Below, in pieces: positions 49,501-63,500 of a stretch of DNA of 64,000 nucleotides. Location of the stretch: positions 613,501 through 677,500 of the forward strand of contig JAOTOL010001470.1 of NCBI GenBank assembly GCA_034440575.1, read 5' to 3'. Numbering within the stretch: position 1 is the stretch's first letter; each line of letters starts with the position of its first letter. A model generated the notes under the pieces. That model did no database searches and was not told the origin of the DNA. It was given only the letters and a program-made list of their open reading frames with translations. A program made the position numbers and the translations under genes. Source of the DNA: Imbricaverruca yamaguchii. Its lineage: Eukaryota > Arthropoda > Thecostraca > Neoverrucidae.

Positions 49501-52500
49501 TCTTCGTGGCGTACGACTCTGTTAGTATACACAATGCGGCCTCTGAGTTGCGACTGTGCCACTCAGCTCTAGCCAAGCTGGCCGATACGGCAGCGCACGC
49601 GAGCCGGCAGCGGAGCACTCACCAGACTGCCAGAGCGCCTCATGGCCACCTCGTGGTCGGCCCACTGGACAAGCACGTCCGTGGAGCAGGTGACCACGCT
49701 GCCGTAGGTGGTGCGGCAGTTGTTGCTGTCCACCAGCACCTGACGATCGCGGTCAGCTCAAACAGACGCAGGACAGAACAACCCATGATACGGTCAGGCA
49801 GGCACAGGGCAGAACAGGATCAGGGTCCGGTAGAACACGCTCAAGACGGAACGGCCTGTGATCGGGGGAAGCAGACACAGGACAGAACACCCCAGGGTCA
49901 GGTCGAGCACGCTCAGGACGGAGCAGTATGGAGTCGGGGGAAGCAGACACAGGACGGAACAGCCCAGGGTCAGGTCGAACACACTCAGGACGAACGGCCT
50001 GGGGTCGGGTGAAGCAAACACAGAAAAGAACAGGGCTAGGTCAAGCAGACACAAGACAAAGCAACCCAGGATCAGGTCAAACAAATGCAAAACTGAACAG
50101 TCTGTGTTCCCGTGCAGCAGAACAGAGCAGTCTGTGGTCGGGTCCAGCAGAACAGAGCAGTCTGTGGTCGGGTCCAGCAGAACAGAGCAGTCTGTGATCG
50201 GGTCCAGCAGAACAGAGCAGTCTGTGATCGGGTCCAGGAGATACGAGACTCGAGTGTTCTAAGCATATTTAGTTTTTCACAAATCCATAAAGCAGGGTTT
50301 GCCCGCATGGTTTGTGCCGTCTGGAACATCCTGGTGCATTACCTTGAAATTGTATTTGCCGTTGGGTTCCTCACGACCAGCCGCCAGATACGTGCAGTTG
50401 GTCTTCAGAATCCGCTCCTCCTTATCGAACGACTCAAAGCTGCCTCCCGGATACACCCCACACTGGCCTGAAGCACATCGATTCCCGCATCAATACATCG
50501 CACTCGAATCAATCTGATGCCAATGTTGAATACGATCTGACCCGAGCGCAGCCGTCTGGAGCTGGGGTCCACGGTTTCCTGGACTATTATTGATAGACAC
50601 ACACTATCAGGAGGACTCTGACAATCATGGCATTGGTGTCGTGGGAACCGTGACAGGAATCCCGAGCGTTCGGCTAAGCGATGTGTAAAATTTGCTTTGA
50701 AAACATAAGTATGAAGCCTGTGGAGTGGAGATGGGAGGGCTTGCATCAGTGTAGTAAGCAATAAGGAAAAGTATTCATTCTGCTTAGCAGCCCTTCGAGG
50801 AGGTTGCACAATTGCAACTTTCTAACTCAAAGTTTAAGAGCGTGGAGATTGAGAGGCTCGTGACCCCTAATTTTCATCATTTTAACCACTAGTCCGAGTA
50901 AAAATGGAGCTTGCCCCTCACTCCCTACCATCTCTTCCATGTCCCTGTTGAACCATAAAAGCAGATGAGGGAAACGATATGTCATGATATTGACTGCAAT
51001 GAGGCACATTGCAACCCTCCTTTCATATATTTTCTTGAGCCATGACGGTTATTTGACGGACATAAGCCAGCTGTGACGACCGTGTGACAGACATGAGCCA
51101 GCTGTGACGGCTGTGTGACAAACATGGGCCAGCTGTGACGGCCATATGACAGACATGGGCCAGCTGTGACGGCCATGTGACAGACATGGGTCAGCTGTGA
51201 CGGCCGTGTTACGGACATGGGCCAACTGTGACGGTTATGTGACAAACATGGGCCAGCTGTGACGGTCGTGTTACGGACATGAGCCAGCTGTGACGGCCGC
51301 GTATCGGCCACGTGACAGTTGAATGGCAGCTGTGTAGCAGCTGTGTGTCAGTTGTGATGGCCATGCAGCAGTGCATACTGTGGGTTTGCTGTGCCAGCGG
51401 TGACAATGTGTGACGGTCGCGTAGCTCGGTGTGTTACTCACAGTCCCGACACTACTCACAGTCCCGACACTACTCACAGTCCCGACACTACTCACAGTCC
51501 CTACACTACTCACAGTCCCGACACTACTCACAGTCCCGACACTACTCACAGTCCCGACACTACTCACAGTCCCGACACTACTCACAGTCCCGACACTACT
51601 CACAGTCCCGACACTACTCACAGTCCCGACACTCGATGGGGTCGACACACCGGTCTTGCTGGCGGACCTGGCCGTCCGGACAGTAGCAGCCCTGGAAGCA
51701 GATGTCGGGCAGGATGTCGCACGGTTCCAGTCGGTCGCAGCTGGGCTCGCACGTGGGCCGGTAACAGTCGCGGTACACCTGCCAACAGGGTAACAGTCGC
51801 GGTACACCTGCCAACAGGGTAACAGTCGCGGTACACCTGGCGACAGGGTAACAGTCGCGGTACACCTGCCAACAGGGTAACAGTCGCGGAATACCTTCCC
51901 ACAGGATAACCGTCGCGGTACAGCTGGCAACAGGGTAACAGTCACGGTACAGCTGGCAACAGGGTAACAGTCGCGGTACACCTGCCAACAGGGCAACAGC
52001 CACAGTGCACCAGCTGACAGGGCAACAGTCGCGGTACATCTGGCAACAGGGCAACACAGCCACAGTGCACCAGCTGACAGGGCAACAGTCGCGGTACACC
52101 TGGCATCAGGCAACAGTTGCGGTACACATGGCAACATGGCAACAGCCATAGTGCACCAGCTGACAGGACAACAATCGCGGTACACCTGCCAACATGGCAA
52201 CAGTCGCAGTACACTTGTAGACAGGGAAACAGTCAGACACGGGCTAAAATGGTATGCATAGCGTGGTTACGGCCATTCGAACGCGGATACGTGAAAACTA
52301 CGATCTCGTCTGAGATATGCACTAAAAGAAAACAGCAGCATTTTTGCATAGCTCCAGATATTGAGCAGTGAAAGCGTTGCATGGATAATTAACTTGCAAG
52401 AAACGAGCCGAGTTGAGCTGATGAGCTCCACTCATTGAGCCAGCCAGCGGTGTGGAAAACGGTGGTCCTGTGTTTTCAGTGCCATCATGGGAACGGATCA

Positions 52501-55500
52501 TCGACCAGGCTGGCGGGCGTCTGTGACTCCCTGCGATGTCGGCTCGCCACTAGCGAGCACATCGGCCTGGGACGGGGAGACGACATCTGCAGCTGACCAG
52601 TCACCAAAGCGCGGCGGCGTCACCACCAGTCACGTCACCACCAGTCACGTCACCACCAGTCAGGTCACCAGCACGGTGGTGACGGGCATCACCACCAGTC
52701 ACGTCACCACCAGTCACGTCACCAGCACGGTGGTGACGGGCGTCACCACCAGTCACGTCACCAGCGTCACCACCAGTCACGCCACCACCAGTCACGCCAC
52801 CACCAGTACGTCATCAGCACGGCGGTGACGGGCGTCACCACCAGTCACGTCGCCACTAGTCACGTCACCACCAGTCACGCCACCACTAGTCACGTCACCA
52901 CCAGTCACGCCACCACCAGTCACGCCATCACCAGCAACGTCACCACCAGTCACGTCACCACCAGTCACATCACCAGCGTCACCACCAGTCACGCCACCAC
53001 AAGTCACGTCACCACCAGTCACGTCACCAGCGTCACCACCAGTCACGCCACCACCAGTCACGCCACCACCAGTCACGCCACCACCAGTCACGCCATCACC
53101 AGCAACGTCACCACCAGTCACGTCACCACCAGTCACGTCACCAGCGTCACCACCAGTCACGTCGCCAGCGCGGTGGTAGTGGGCGTCACCACCAGTCACG
53201 CCACCACAAGTCACGTCACCACCAGTCACGTCACCAGCGTCACCACCAGTCACGCCACCACCAGTCACGCCACCACCAGTCACGCCACCACCAGTCACGC
53301 CACCACCAGTCACGCCACCACCAGTCACGCCACCACCAGTCACGTCATCAGCACGGTGGTGACGGGCGTCACCACCAGTCACGTCACCAGCGTCACCACC
53401 AGTCACGCCACCACCAGTCACGTCATCAGCACGGCGGTGACGGGCGTCACCACCAGTCACGTCGCCAGCGCGGTTGTAGCGGGAGTCAGATGCACTGTGG
53501 CCCGCTGCAGACACGGCCGTCGTGACACCTACGGACACCGTCCTGTCTCGTGATCTCACCTCGCCCGGGGGACACTCGGACGGACACTGGTGCTTGGTGC
53601 GCCACGAGCTCAGGTCGACGGACGCGTCCAGACTGAGACACTCGGTGACGTAGGCGGTGAGCGCGGTGCAGCGACACTCTTGCGCGTCGAGGCCCGAGTC
53701 CAGGCAGGCGCACGTCGTCTCCAGACAGGACGAGATGAACGAATCGGGCGGCACAGACGAGTGGCACCGCGAGAATGGCACCAGCCTGCGGGAATCGCCG
53801 CCGCGCCCAGCTCACGGGTCACAACAAGCCGAACACTAATAGAATCGGGGTGTGGACTGAGCTCAAGTAGCCAAAGGAAACAGAATCTACCAGAATATAT
53901 GAGGAAAAACCCTCAGCATGAAGAAAAAACTATCACAGCACAAAACACTCTTAACTATCTGAGCACGAACTCAGCTGGATTGCAAAATGGCGTTCGCACT
54001 CTCTCAAGTCGAATTGTCAGCCGTAAACCCGTGCGGCCTCCACCTCGCAACCCGTTTGACTACAGACTCATGTCATGGCAACTTAACCGGGGTGAGGGGG
54101 TGTACAATCCGACATTGAACCATACAAATTTAACTCATATTTCCTCTGTGGGATTATCTTAACACGCGCCCTGGAGGGGGGGGGGGGCGAAATCCGCCCA
54201 CCCCTCCGGTTTTTCGTAGATAACTTCAGATTTTACCGGCTGATATACGCCATTGTTTGTGTACCTGCCAATAAATGATCGGCGCGTTGTTTGAAGTAAG
54301 AAAATTGAAAATCGACGGAAACTTTTTCGAGGTAGGGGTCGCTAAAGTCAAAAACAATTATCAGCGTCAGATCACAAATATCGTCGATGATGCGCTTCCG
54401 GTATATTAGCAAAAAGGAAGTGTTCTTGGCAAAACTAGCGACTTGTTTGATGTACATTGTCATGCTACATTGTTCCAGAGTCATGACAAGTCACCGAGGT
54501 CAAGTCAGGTCAAGTTCATAACAGGTTAACACACGTCCTAGAGGGGGTATGGCGAAATCCGCCAATCCTTCCGATATTTCGTACATAACTCCATATTGTA
54601 TCGGCTGATATGCGCCTAATTTATCGCGTACCTGCTCAGAAATGACCGGCGCATTGCTTAAAGCAAGAAAAGTGGAAATCGGCCGAGAGGTTTTCAAGTT
54701 AGGAGCCGTTAAAATAAAAACAATTCGCAGCGCCAGACCACAAAAATCGGCGCTGATGCGCTTCCCGTATATTGGCAATAGGGAAGTGTTCTTGACAACA
54801 CTAGCGACTTGTTTGATGCATATTGTTATGCTATACAATTTAAAAGTCATGTTAGGTCGGCGAGGTCAAGTCAGGTCAAGTTCATGACAGGCTAATGGAG
54901 TCAAACTTGGTCAACTAGAATGTGTCATAAATGCAAATGACTATCATGCGATTGATGTCACTTTACATGTTACTCCCTATACATCCCGAAATCCGGTAAC
55001 TGGAGCAGGTAATGACCTAATAAAGTGCTCCTATATAGGTGACCTGAGGTCAAATGGCGGATCTGACATCTGTATTGCATCATTGGTAGTGTCCAAAACA
55101 TCATTAATGCGAATTTTGGAGCATTTAAACACAACCACAGCGATCCATAACAATGACAAGGCAAGCCACGCAAAACCGCAAAATTTTGCTATTTTGACCT
55201 CATTTGACCTTGAAGATAATTGACCTAAGGTCATGAACTTTGCACACAATAAAGTTCACTATCGTGCCCATCCATCCTGTGAATTTCGTTTCCCTAGCCT
55301 TCATAGGAGCTGAGATCTTAGGGGGGGGCGGAATCCGCCCCCCCCCCCTCCAGGGCGCGTTATTTTCAGAGGCCCTCCAGGGCGCGTGTTAAGCACCCAG
55401 CACGATTACATTTACGAGATTACCGCTCGCCTGTATTTTCGTATTTGTTTTTTCATACTGTTCGAGTTGAGGTCCCAATCTGTTGATCAATGTTCCTGGG

Positions 55501-58500
55501 GTGAAATTCTGCATATAATTAAAAAAATATATGTTTGAAGACAATTGACAGAGGGATGTTCCCCACAAATCGCAAATTTACGCCAAATTTGTGCAATAAA
55601 AATATTTTTGAACATTCTGACATAAATATTTTGATACTTTTGCGATAAAATATTATATCTTTCCACCTTATAGCAAGTTCAGGATGCAACACATATTTCC
55701 CGCATTCCAGAGATTCCATTCCAATTTGAAGAGACCAGTTTGTGGCATGACGTCATACTTACAGGACAAACTGCTGGTCAGATAAACATACAATTATAAT
55801 AATCGTGTTCAGGAAGTAAGATACTAAGACAGAGTCTACCCCATAGACAAAGTTTAGACAAAGTATGAAAGGGTAGGTTGTCACCGACCAGTTCAGTTGG
55901 CGTGGAAGACACTGCAAGACAGGTTCATTGACTATTTCGCATCTGACCTGTTTGAAGAGGTCAGAGGAGGATAAAGGTCACATAGTCAAAAGATAAATGG
56001 ATGCCACTTCGGACAATGTAAGTGGTGAAGGTCACATAAGACAAGGCAGAAATAAAGGCCGTTTCGATGGGAGCTGAGCATGGGAAAATTGGGTGGGTGC
56101 GGGTCGTTGAGGCAAAACAAACCGGCTAAAAACAAGTGTTAACAATGCTCAAAGAGCGGAAGGGCGGAGCGAAAATGTGTTATGGAGTGCCAGAGAATGA
56201 CAGAGATCATTTAAGCTCGCGAGTCGATGAGAAAGTACTGTATACAGAGAGCTTAGATAAGATAACTTTGCAGATAAAATCAGTGAAGCTCAGAATAAGT
56301 GAGACCCATGACATCCGTAGGGTTTAGAAAACAGCGGAGGTCAAAAGCATATTCATCGGGTCAGAGCACAGAGAGTAGCGATTTGCTGGTGGATGGCAGA
56401 TAGCGTCTGTAGTGTGGAGGCGGGCGGTATTGTCGAAGCATTGACAGTATGGCTCCAAGCTAAAAGTACACAGTCGAATTATAATCCACCTTGGTGATTG
56501 GTTCGATGTTTACGTTATTCTTCGCACGAACCGTGATCCCGTAGCGTCGGCACGGCAGCGAGTTATGTATCCTCCTCGCGACCACACATGGCCAGGCATG
56601 CCGACCCGGTGGCGCGCCTCCCGACACACACCTGATATTCTGACAGATGGTGAAGGCCTCCTTGGAGTGTTGGCAGGTCTCCGGCTCGCAGCTGGCCGCT
56701 TCCGTCTCGTCGACGATCGCCCAGCTGTCGCCGAACTCCGCGGTCGAGTCGGCCAGCTGGCCGGCCGGCGTCTGTTTGTCGTTGTACTTGTTGCCGTCGA
56801 AGTCGCCGCACAGTCCGCGTACCGCCTCGAAGTGTTTGTTGTTGACCTGAGCCAAGATCAGAGCGGCATGTCAGTGCAGGCTCGGAACGGCCCGATATCG
56901 AGCGGCCACCGAACCTGTTGGCCAGATGAATATTTCGCCACAGTGAGCATGTCGGTGGGATTCACTTGAGGGCATCGGGATGCCTGTGGGATGCTTGGGC
57001 ACTCCAGTATTCGGAGACCATCTTTGCACTTAATGTAAAACTGTACAAGCGGGCACCCTTATTCATATAAACAATAAAACCCACTCTAACATGAGTAAAG
57101 TGCTAGTGAAAAAAACGTCAAACAGTTCATAAGAACATGCATAACTAGTGATCAGATAGAAGCCCTGGATAACGACGACTTCCGGTATCACAGCCATCGC
57201 TCCTTCGACAGCCGTGGAACTCCGCGCACTCACGCCGACGACGACGTTGCCGATGTTGTTGACGAGGATGGCGAAGCCGATGTCCGGCGAGTTGAAGAGG
57301 ATGGTGTGGCCGGTGGTGCTGATGGTGAAGGTGGCCGCCTTGGAGCGCAACGCGCTCGCCTGCTGCATGTTGTAGGTGAAGCCGCCGTACTCAACGCCGA
57401 CTCCCGGCACCAGAGTGACGCGCTCGCCGAGTGCGTCTATTCGCACCTGGCGCCGACACCGGTCGCCTTCGCAGACGCGGTGGACTGTGGCCCGGCAGAC
57501 GAGCGGAGCATCAGGCCACTGCACAGGCCACTGCAGGCTTAAACGTCGCCGGCCGAAGGGGGGAGAAAACTAACCTTTCGTGATTTCCTTATGTTGCCTA
57601 CCCTGATCTACGGGCAGCTCACCAAGGAATGCCCAACATTGAAAGACCAAATGAAGGTGCATACAGCCAAAGGAGATAGGCTGCTGCTGCATCTGATATG
57701 GGAGACGACAATAAAAAAATAAAATTATCCAAGAATAAAAACGTTCAAATCGTCTCAGCCGTCCGAGGTCAAGTAGCATCAGTGCTCTTTAATGACCTTG
57801 AAAAGACCAGTTACACTATTCGTTCATTTTGAACACACTACGTACATGTTCAACAAAAAAATCAAATAATATCGACTCAGGCATTTTACGTGTTACCTCA
57901 CCTCGAAACAAACCATCATTTTGAGTTGTTTGGCATCACTTATCATGGCATCGCGTGGCTTTCGCGTGCTTTGTCTTGGAATGTATTGATTCTTCATCTA
58001 AATATTTCACTTTTGGATGAAGGTGGCCGTTGAAAGTGGCCAAGAATTGCTGACATTACGATCAACCTTGACATCATACGATTGAGAACAAATTATCTCC
58101 GATCGCCTTGAATTTGACCTGACGTCATATGTTGTAGATGCGTTCATGTTCGTGTCTCGTGAAGACCTATTGGATTGTTTTTCTCCTGCAGGCACAGTCA
58201 TTCCTGAGATCGTTGGAGAGTGGAGAGCTCGACCCCCTCCCCCCCCCAGCTCCTCCACCAAAGGCGGCGACACAGATCGGCACGGCTATGGTTAAACAGT
58301 GAGCTGCCCGACATAACCTTCCACCTTTCCCTCCCTTGCCTACGTGGATGAATGCATAGTGCAGCACGTTGTTTTAGGACACATAACGTCAAAGTACTTC
58401 GTCAATTGTTAGGTCCTCAACTAAACGTTCGTCCTAAAATTTTGTGTTGTCCACAATGCTACTGCTTTTGCGTCACGGTTCAGAGCTGCAGTGTTCCTGG

Positions 58501-60545
58501 CTCAGCGGTATGTAATAGTGCGAGTCCTGTCGCCTCCCCAGCACCTACCGGACACGTCCCACAGGCCCTCCTCCTTGACGAGCGTGTGGTGGCAGATCTG
58601 GTACTTGTACTCGACGTCGTCAAAGGTGTTGAAGGTGTTGCCTTTGAGCGTGCAGTACTGTGGCAGTATGGGCGGCTCGGTAGGCGGCGTGGTGGGCGGC
58701 GGCTCGGTGGTGGTGACCTCTCGACACTCGTCTCCCTCGTCGTCGGGACACTGCTTCACGCCGTCGCACCACTTCTCCTCCTCCAGACAGGTGCGGCTGG
58801 TCGGGCAGATCCGCGTGCCTGGAGAACACAGTGTGCGGGACAGTGCTGGACCACTGGAGAACATGCGGTGAACCTTGTGGGAAGCAAGGCGGCTGTCCCC
58901 CGAGGAGCAGAGCGTTAGTATCTCAAAGAACAGAGGAAGAGTTTCCAAAGAACTCGCTGCTCGGTCTCTGGGGAATCTAAGGTCGTTTTTTTCAAATCTC
59001 AAAGTTGAAGACTCAGCAGTGCAAATGAATATGGCAATGACAGGGAAGGCAAGGCTTGAGTGACCACATTTAGTGACAATGTAGCTGGTAGAACGCCTGT
59101 CACACAGCAAACATCTAAATTATGTAGCTGCTCGGCGACTGCATCACACTGGCTCCAGGTGTCGTCCATTTCGAACAATCGCCCACTTCAGCGATTCTTA
59201 ACATTGTTCGTTTGCTTTCCCTGGGAGAAAATTGACATCTTCCGGGACCCAAAACCGAACTGACCTTCCTCGCAGGGATTGCACCGACAGAGGCAATTCT
59301 CGGAGAGGTGCGAGACCAGCTCGCCGCCACAGGGATGGCACGTCTTCGGCTCGCAGACCGGCTTCCCGCCCAGCTGGCAGACACATTCTCGACAGTCGGA
59401 CAGGTCGAAGATCGATCCGACCACGTACCTGGCCAATCGGCATCCACGTCAACTGCTCTGATAATCGCTTCACAATCAGGGGCGGCTGCAGGGGACACTG
59501 GGGGGCATGTGTCTCGCCATGAAAAAGCGATCCATCGTCGGTCAGGAAAGGCACCTCTCCCCGCCCTCAACATATTTTGTTTTGCTAAGCGCGCCCTTTT
59601 CAGACTAGGTATTCCTTTGGGACGAAAACGCGACTCTTCAGTTTGCTCGAGTACATCCGCGTTCGACGAAGGTTTCCGCCGAAGGCATTCCTCCGAGGAA
59701 ATGTGCGCCTCCCGCATGACAATTATTGGGTTCGCCCCTACTCACAGGATGGGATAGGGTATCGTGGCCGAACGTGCTGGAGGTGTCGCAACGCGTGTGT
59801 TGGATCCTTCGCTGATGTTCAGGCATCTGTACTTCACTGAAGATTTTCAAACATGACAACGACAATGAGATCAGTAAAGGCAGACATACTTCACGCCCAG
59901 GGTGAGTCATTCACATGGCTCCTGCACAACACGGCGGTCTCATGGTTCAAAACACAAGCACCCTGCATACGAGCAGGGCTCACAGATGTTCTTCATGGTA
60001 ATAGGGCGTGACTCACTCCTTCATAATAGCAGAGGCGCATCTCACGGGCACCCTCATAGGAGTTAAGATTGTCCTTCACAGCCGACGGCACCATTGGCCG
60101 AACTCGAGCATCCTTCGCGATGGTGGGAATGAAACTGACGGTCATCCTTCATGGAGGTGGGCATGAAACTCACGGGCGCCCTTGGGAATAGCAGGGGCAG
60201 AGGGCCGGTCCGTCCAGACAGCTGGTGCCGTTCCACCATGCATCCGAGCCGCACAGCTCGCAGCCAGCCATCTCGGTGGCGGGCACGCCGGCGCAAGGCT
60301 GGCAGACAGCGACCTCCGGCGTTTCGGTGGTGGTCGTGGTGGTAATGACTTCGGCTGTGGAGAGGGGACATCAGACTGGTGACCCCAGCTGCAGGGAGAG
60401 AAGGGTCAGTGGTGATGGCCCAGCTACATCAGACTGGTGACCCCAGCTGCAGGGGAGAGAAGGGTCAGTGGTGATGGCCCAGCTACATCAGACTGGTGAC
60501 CCCAGCTGCAGGGGAGAGAAGGGTCAATGGTGATGGCCCAGCTAC

Positions 60546-60594
<49 letters not shown>

Positions 60595-63500
60595 CCAGTG
60601 ATGGTGACCCCTAGCTACAGATGAGAGAGGGTCAGTGATGGTGACCTCAGCTATAGGGAGCTTGAGGACAAAAGTGGTGACCGAAGGAGACGATTATTGT
60701 GGCAGTTACCTTAGGATTTAGCAAATGTTATTGCGCCGGGACTCACGTCTCCATAGCACTCCGCACTCTGGCTTACAACGCGAGTCACAAAGGGCACCCA
60801 AGCCCGTACAGGACACATTCGCCATCTGCGCAGGCACGCAACTCCGGGAACAGCAGGCTCTCACCATGGCGCCCGGTAAAGACACGACTTCAAAACTCAG
60901 CTGAGTTGCGTTTTAGGGTACAGTTCCCCCATCGCTGTGAGTGCCAGTCGAGACTCACGGTAGGGGTGGTAGCAGCCGAGAACTTCAACGGTGGCGCCGA
61001 TGCCGTCCTCGGCCCACGTCTCCGGCACCAGCTCCAGGTACTGCGCGTGGATTGGCTGCTCAAACTCGTTCTGCATGGTGGATAGCGCCGTCCTCTGCGA
61101 ACACACGGTCGGAGGATGGGCCGTCAGACTGGCGACAATGTGACGCCAGGCGAGAGAGGACGAGCCGTCAGAACACGGTCGGAGGATGGGCCGTCAGACG
61201 GGCGACAATGTGACGCCAGGCGAGAGAGGACGAGCCGTCAGAACACGGTCGGAGGATGGGCCGTCAGACGGGCGACAATGTGACGCCAGGCGAGAGAGGA
61301 CGAGCCGTCAGAACACGGTCGAGATGGGCGTCGACGGACCGGAGGATGGGCCGTCAGACGGGCGACAATGTGACGCCAGGCGAGAGAGGACGAGCCGTCA
61401 GAACACGGTCGGAGGATGGGCCGTCAGACTGGCGACAATGTGACGCCAGGCGAGAGGACGAGCCGTCAGAACACGGTCGGAGGATGGGCCGTCAGACGGG
61501 CGACAATGTGACGCCAGGCGAGAGAGGACGAGCCGTCAGAACACGGTCGGAGGATGGGCCGTCAGACTGGCGACAATGTGACGCCAGGCGAGAGAGGACG
61601 AGCCGTCAGAACACGGTCGGAGGATGGGCCGTCAGGCGGGCGACAATGTGACGCCAGGCGAGAGAGGACGAGCCGTCAGAACACGGTCGGAGGATGGGCC
61701 GTCAGACGGGCGACAATGTGACGCCAGGCGAGAGAGGACGAGCCGTCAGAACACGGTCGGAGGATGGGCCGTCAGACTGGCGACAATGTGACGCCAGGCG
61801 AGAGAGGACGAGCCGTCAGAACACGGTCGGAGGATGGGCCGTCAGACGGGCGACAATGTGACGCCAGGCGAGAGAGGACGAGCCGTCAGAACACGGTCGG
61901 AGGATGGGCCGTCAGACGGGCGACAATGTGACGCCAGGCGAGAGAGGACGAGCCGTCAGAACACGGTCGGAGGATGGGCCGTCAGACGGGCGACAATGTG
62001 ACGCCAGGCGAGAGAGGACGAGCCGTCAGAACACGGTCGGAGGATGGGCCGTCAGACGGGCGACAATGTGACGCCAGGCGAGAGAGGACGAGCCGTCAGA
62101 ACACGGTCGGAGGATGGGCCGTCAGACGGGCGACAATGTGACGCCAGGCGAGAGAGGACGAGCCGTCAGAACACGGTCGGAGGATGGGCCGTCAGACGGG
62201 CGACAATGTGACGCCAGGCGAGAGAGGACGAGCCGTCAGACTGAGGACGAGGACGAGGACAAGCCGCCATAGGGAGGACGAGCACAAGGCGTCAGACGCA
62301 GGAGGACGAGGACGAAGAGTCAGACAGAGGAAAACGAGCCGTCAGGTGGAGGACGATGAACTGTCGGACGGTCGAGGAAGGGACGTCGGATGAATGCAAA
62401 CGTGTCAACTTCGAGGGTGGGAGGTCAAGACCAGGCGTGGGAAGTTGCATGTGTCTGGTCATGATCAAGGAATCTAAGACCTGCAAATACACCAGCATAT
62501 ACATATACCAATTACATGTCAGAGCTTTAGTTTTCCCCACCTGTGTATTCCACCTACCCGGGGCAAACTGAGCATCCCTTCCGCATAACCAATGCAGCTA
62601 TCAACATCATTCGCGAACTTTCGACGTTCATTGTGTTTGCCACGCCACTACGATCCTTTCGGCAGACACCCGCCCCTCCACCACCCCCACCCCGTCACTC
62701 GCGTCCAGCTCCGGCAGCGCCGCCCACCTGCGTATGGCCGGGAAACACCTTGACGCGGCCGCTCTTGTTGTACACCCATATCCAGTTGACGCCTTCCTGG
62801 GAGTAGCGCACGCGGTACGAGCCGACGTAGCGCGTCTGGTCGGCCGCGAACGTGTTGGGGTGGCCGGGCACCTCGGCACCCCGCACCACCACGCCGGTGG
62901 TGGCAATGGCGTCCAGAATACGATCGTCGCTGAAGTCGATCTGAATCGCAGCCGACCGACGTCAGTGTTGCAGGGGCGTAGGGTGGTGATGCATGCCAAC
63001 GGTCGGCAACGGTTAGTTACCGATGTGGCAAGCTGGGGAAAACTGCTATTTTTGTTTCACCCGAAACAACAAACAAATGCACACATGACTCATGGTAATG
63101 ATCTACGATTGAGAACTTGAGACATTAATACAATCTATGTTTCAAAAGAATTACAAAGAATAAGAAGAATTACATACTTAAGAAGAATTACAGTACTCCT
63201 TGCCAATGTCGACCAAAATGTTTCATCTATTTCACTTTCAATCACGGCACGTAAGGAAATGTTATAATTCTTCGCACAGCTAAAACAACCAAACGATACG
63301 GCGTTTCACGAATTGCGCCGGACAATGTACAGTTGGAAATGCATTTGTAATCGCGGCTGGCACTGAGTTTGAGCGTTACCCGTTGGCTGATCCGATATGG
63401 TGGAAATTGGCGCAATCCGCAGATATTTAAAAGCTACCGATAATATTAGAAATGCCTTGCTGGGCTCTATTGGTTAGGTTCACTTGGAACGAAGCACAGC

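Noticed and set aside
51433..53475. Arrays of short regular repeats that might be mistaken for CRISPR
   Set aside because: Units are head-to-tail without unique spacers, and they sit in introns of a eukaryotic gene.
52792..53781. Long minus-strand frame rich in GGDVTGG repeats and plus-strand TSHVT repeats (52825-53553) as silk- or mucin-like genes
   Set aside because: The 15-bp repeat keeps all frames open. Only the part at 53560-53785 has C8 domain signature, and a GTGAGA donor separates it from the repeats.
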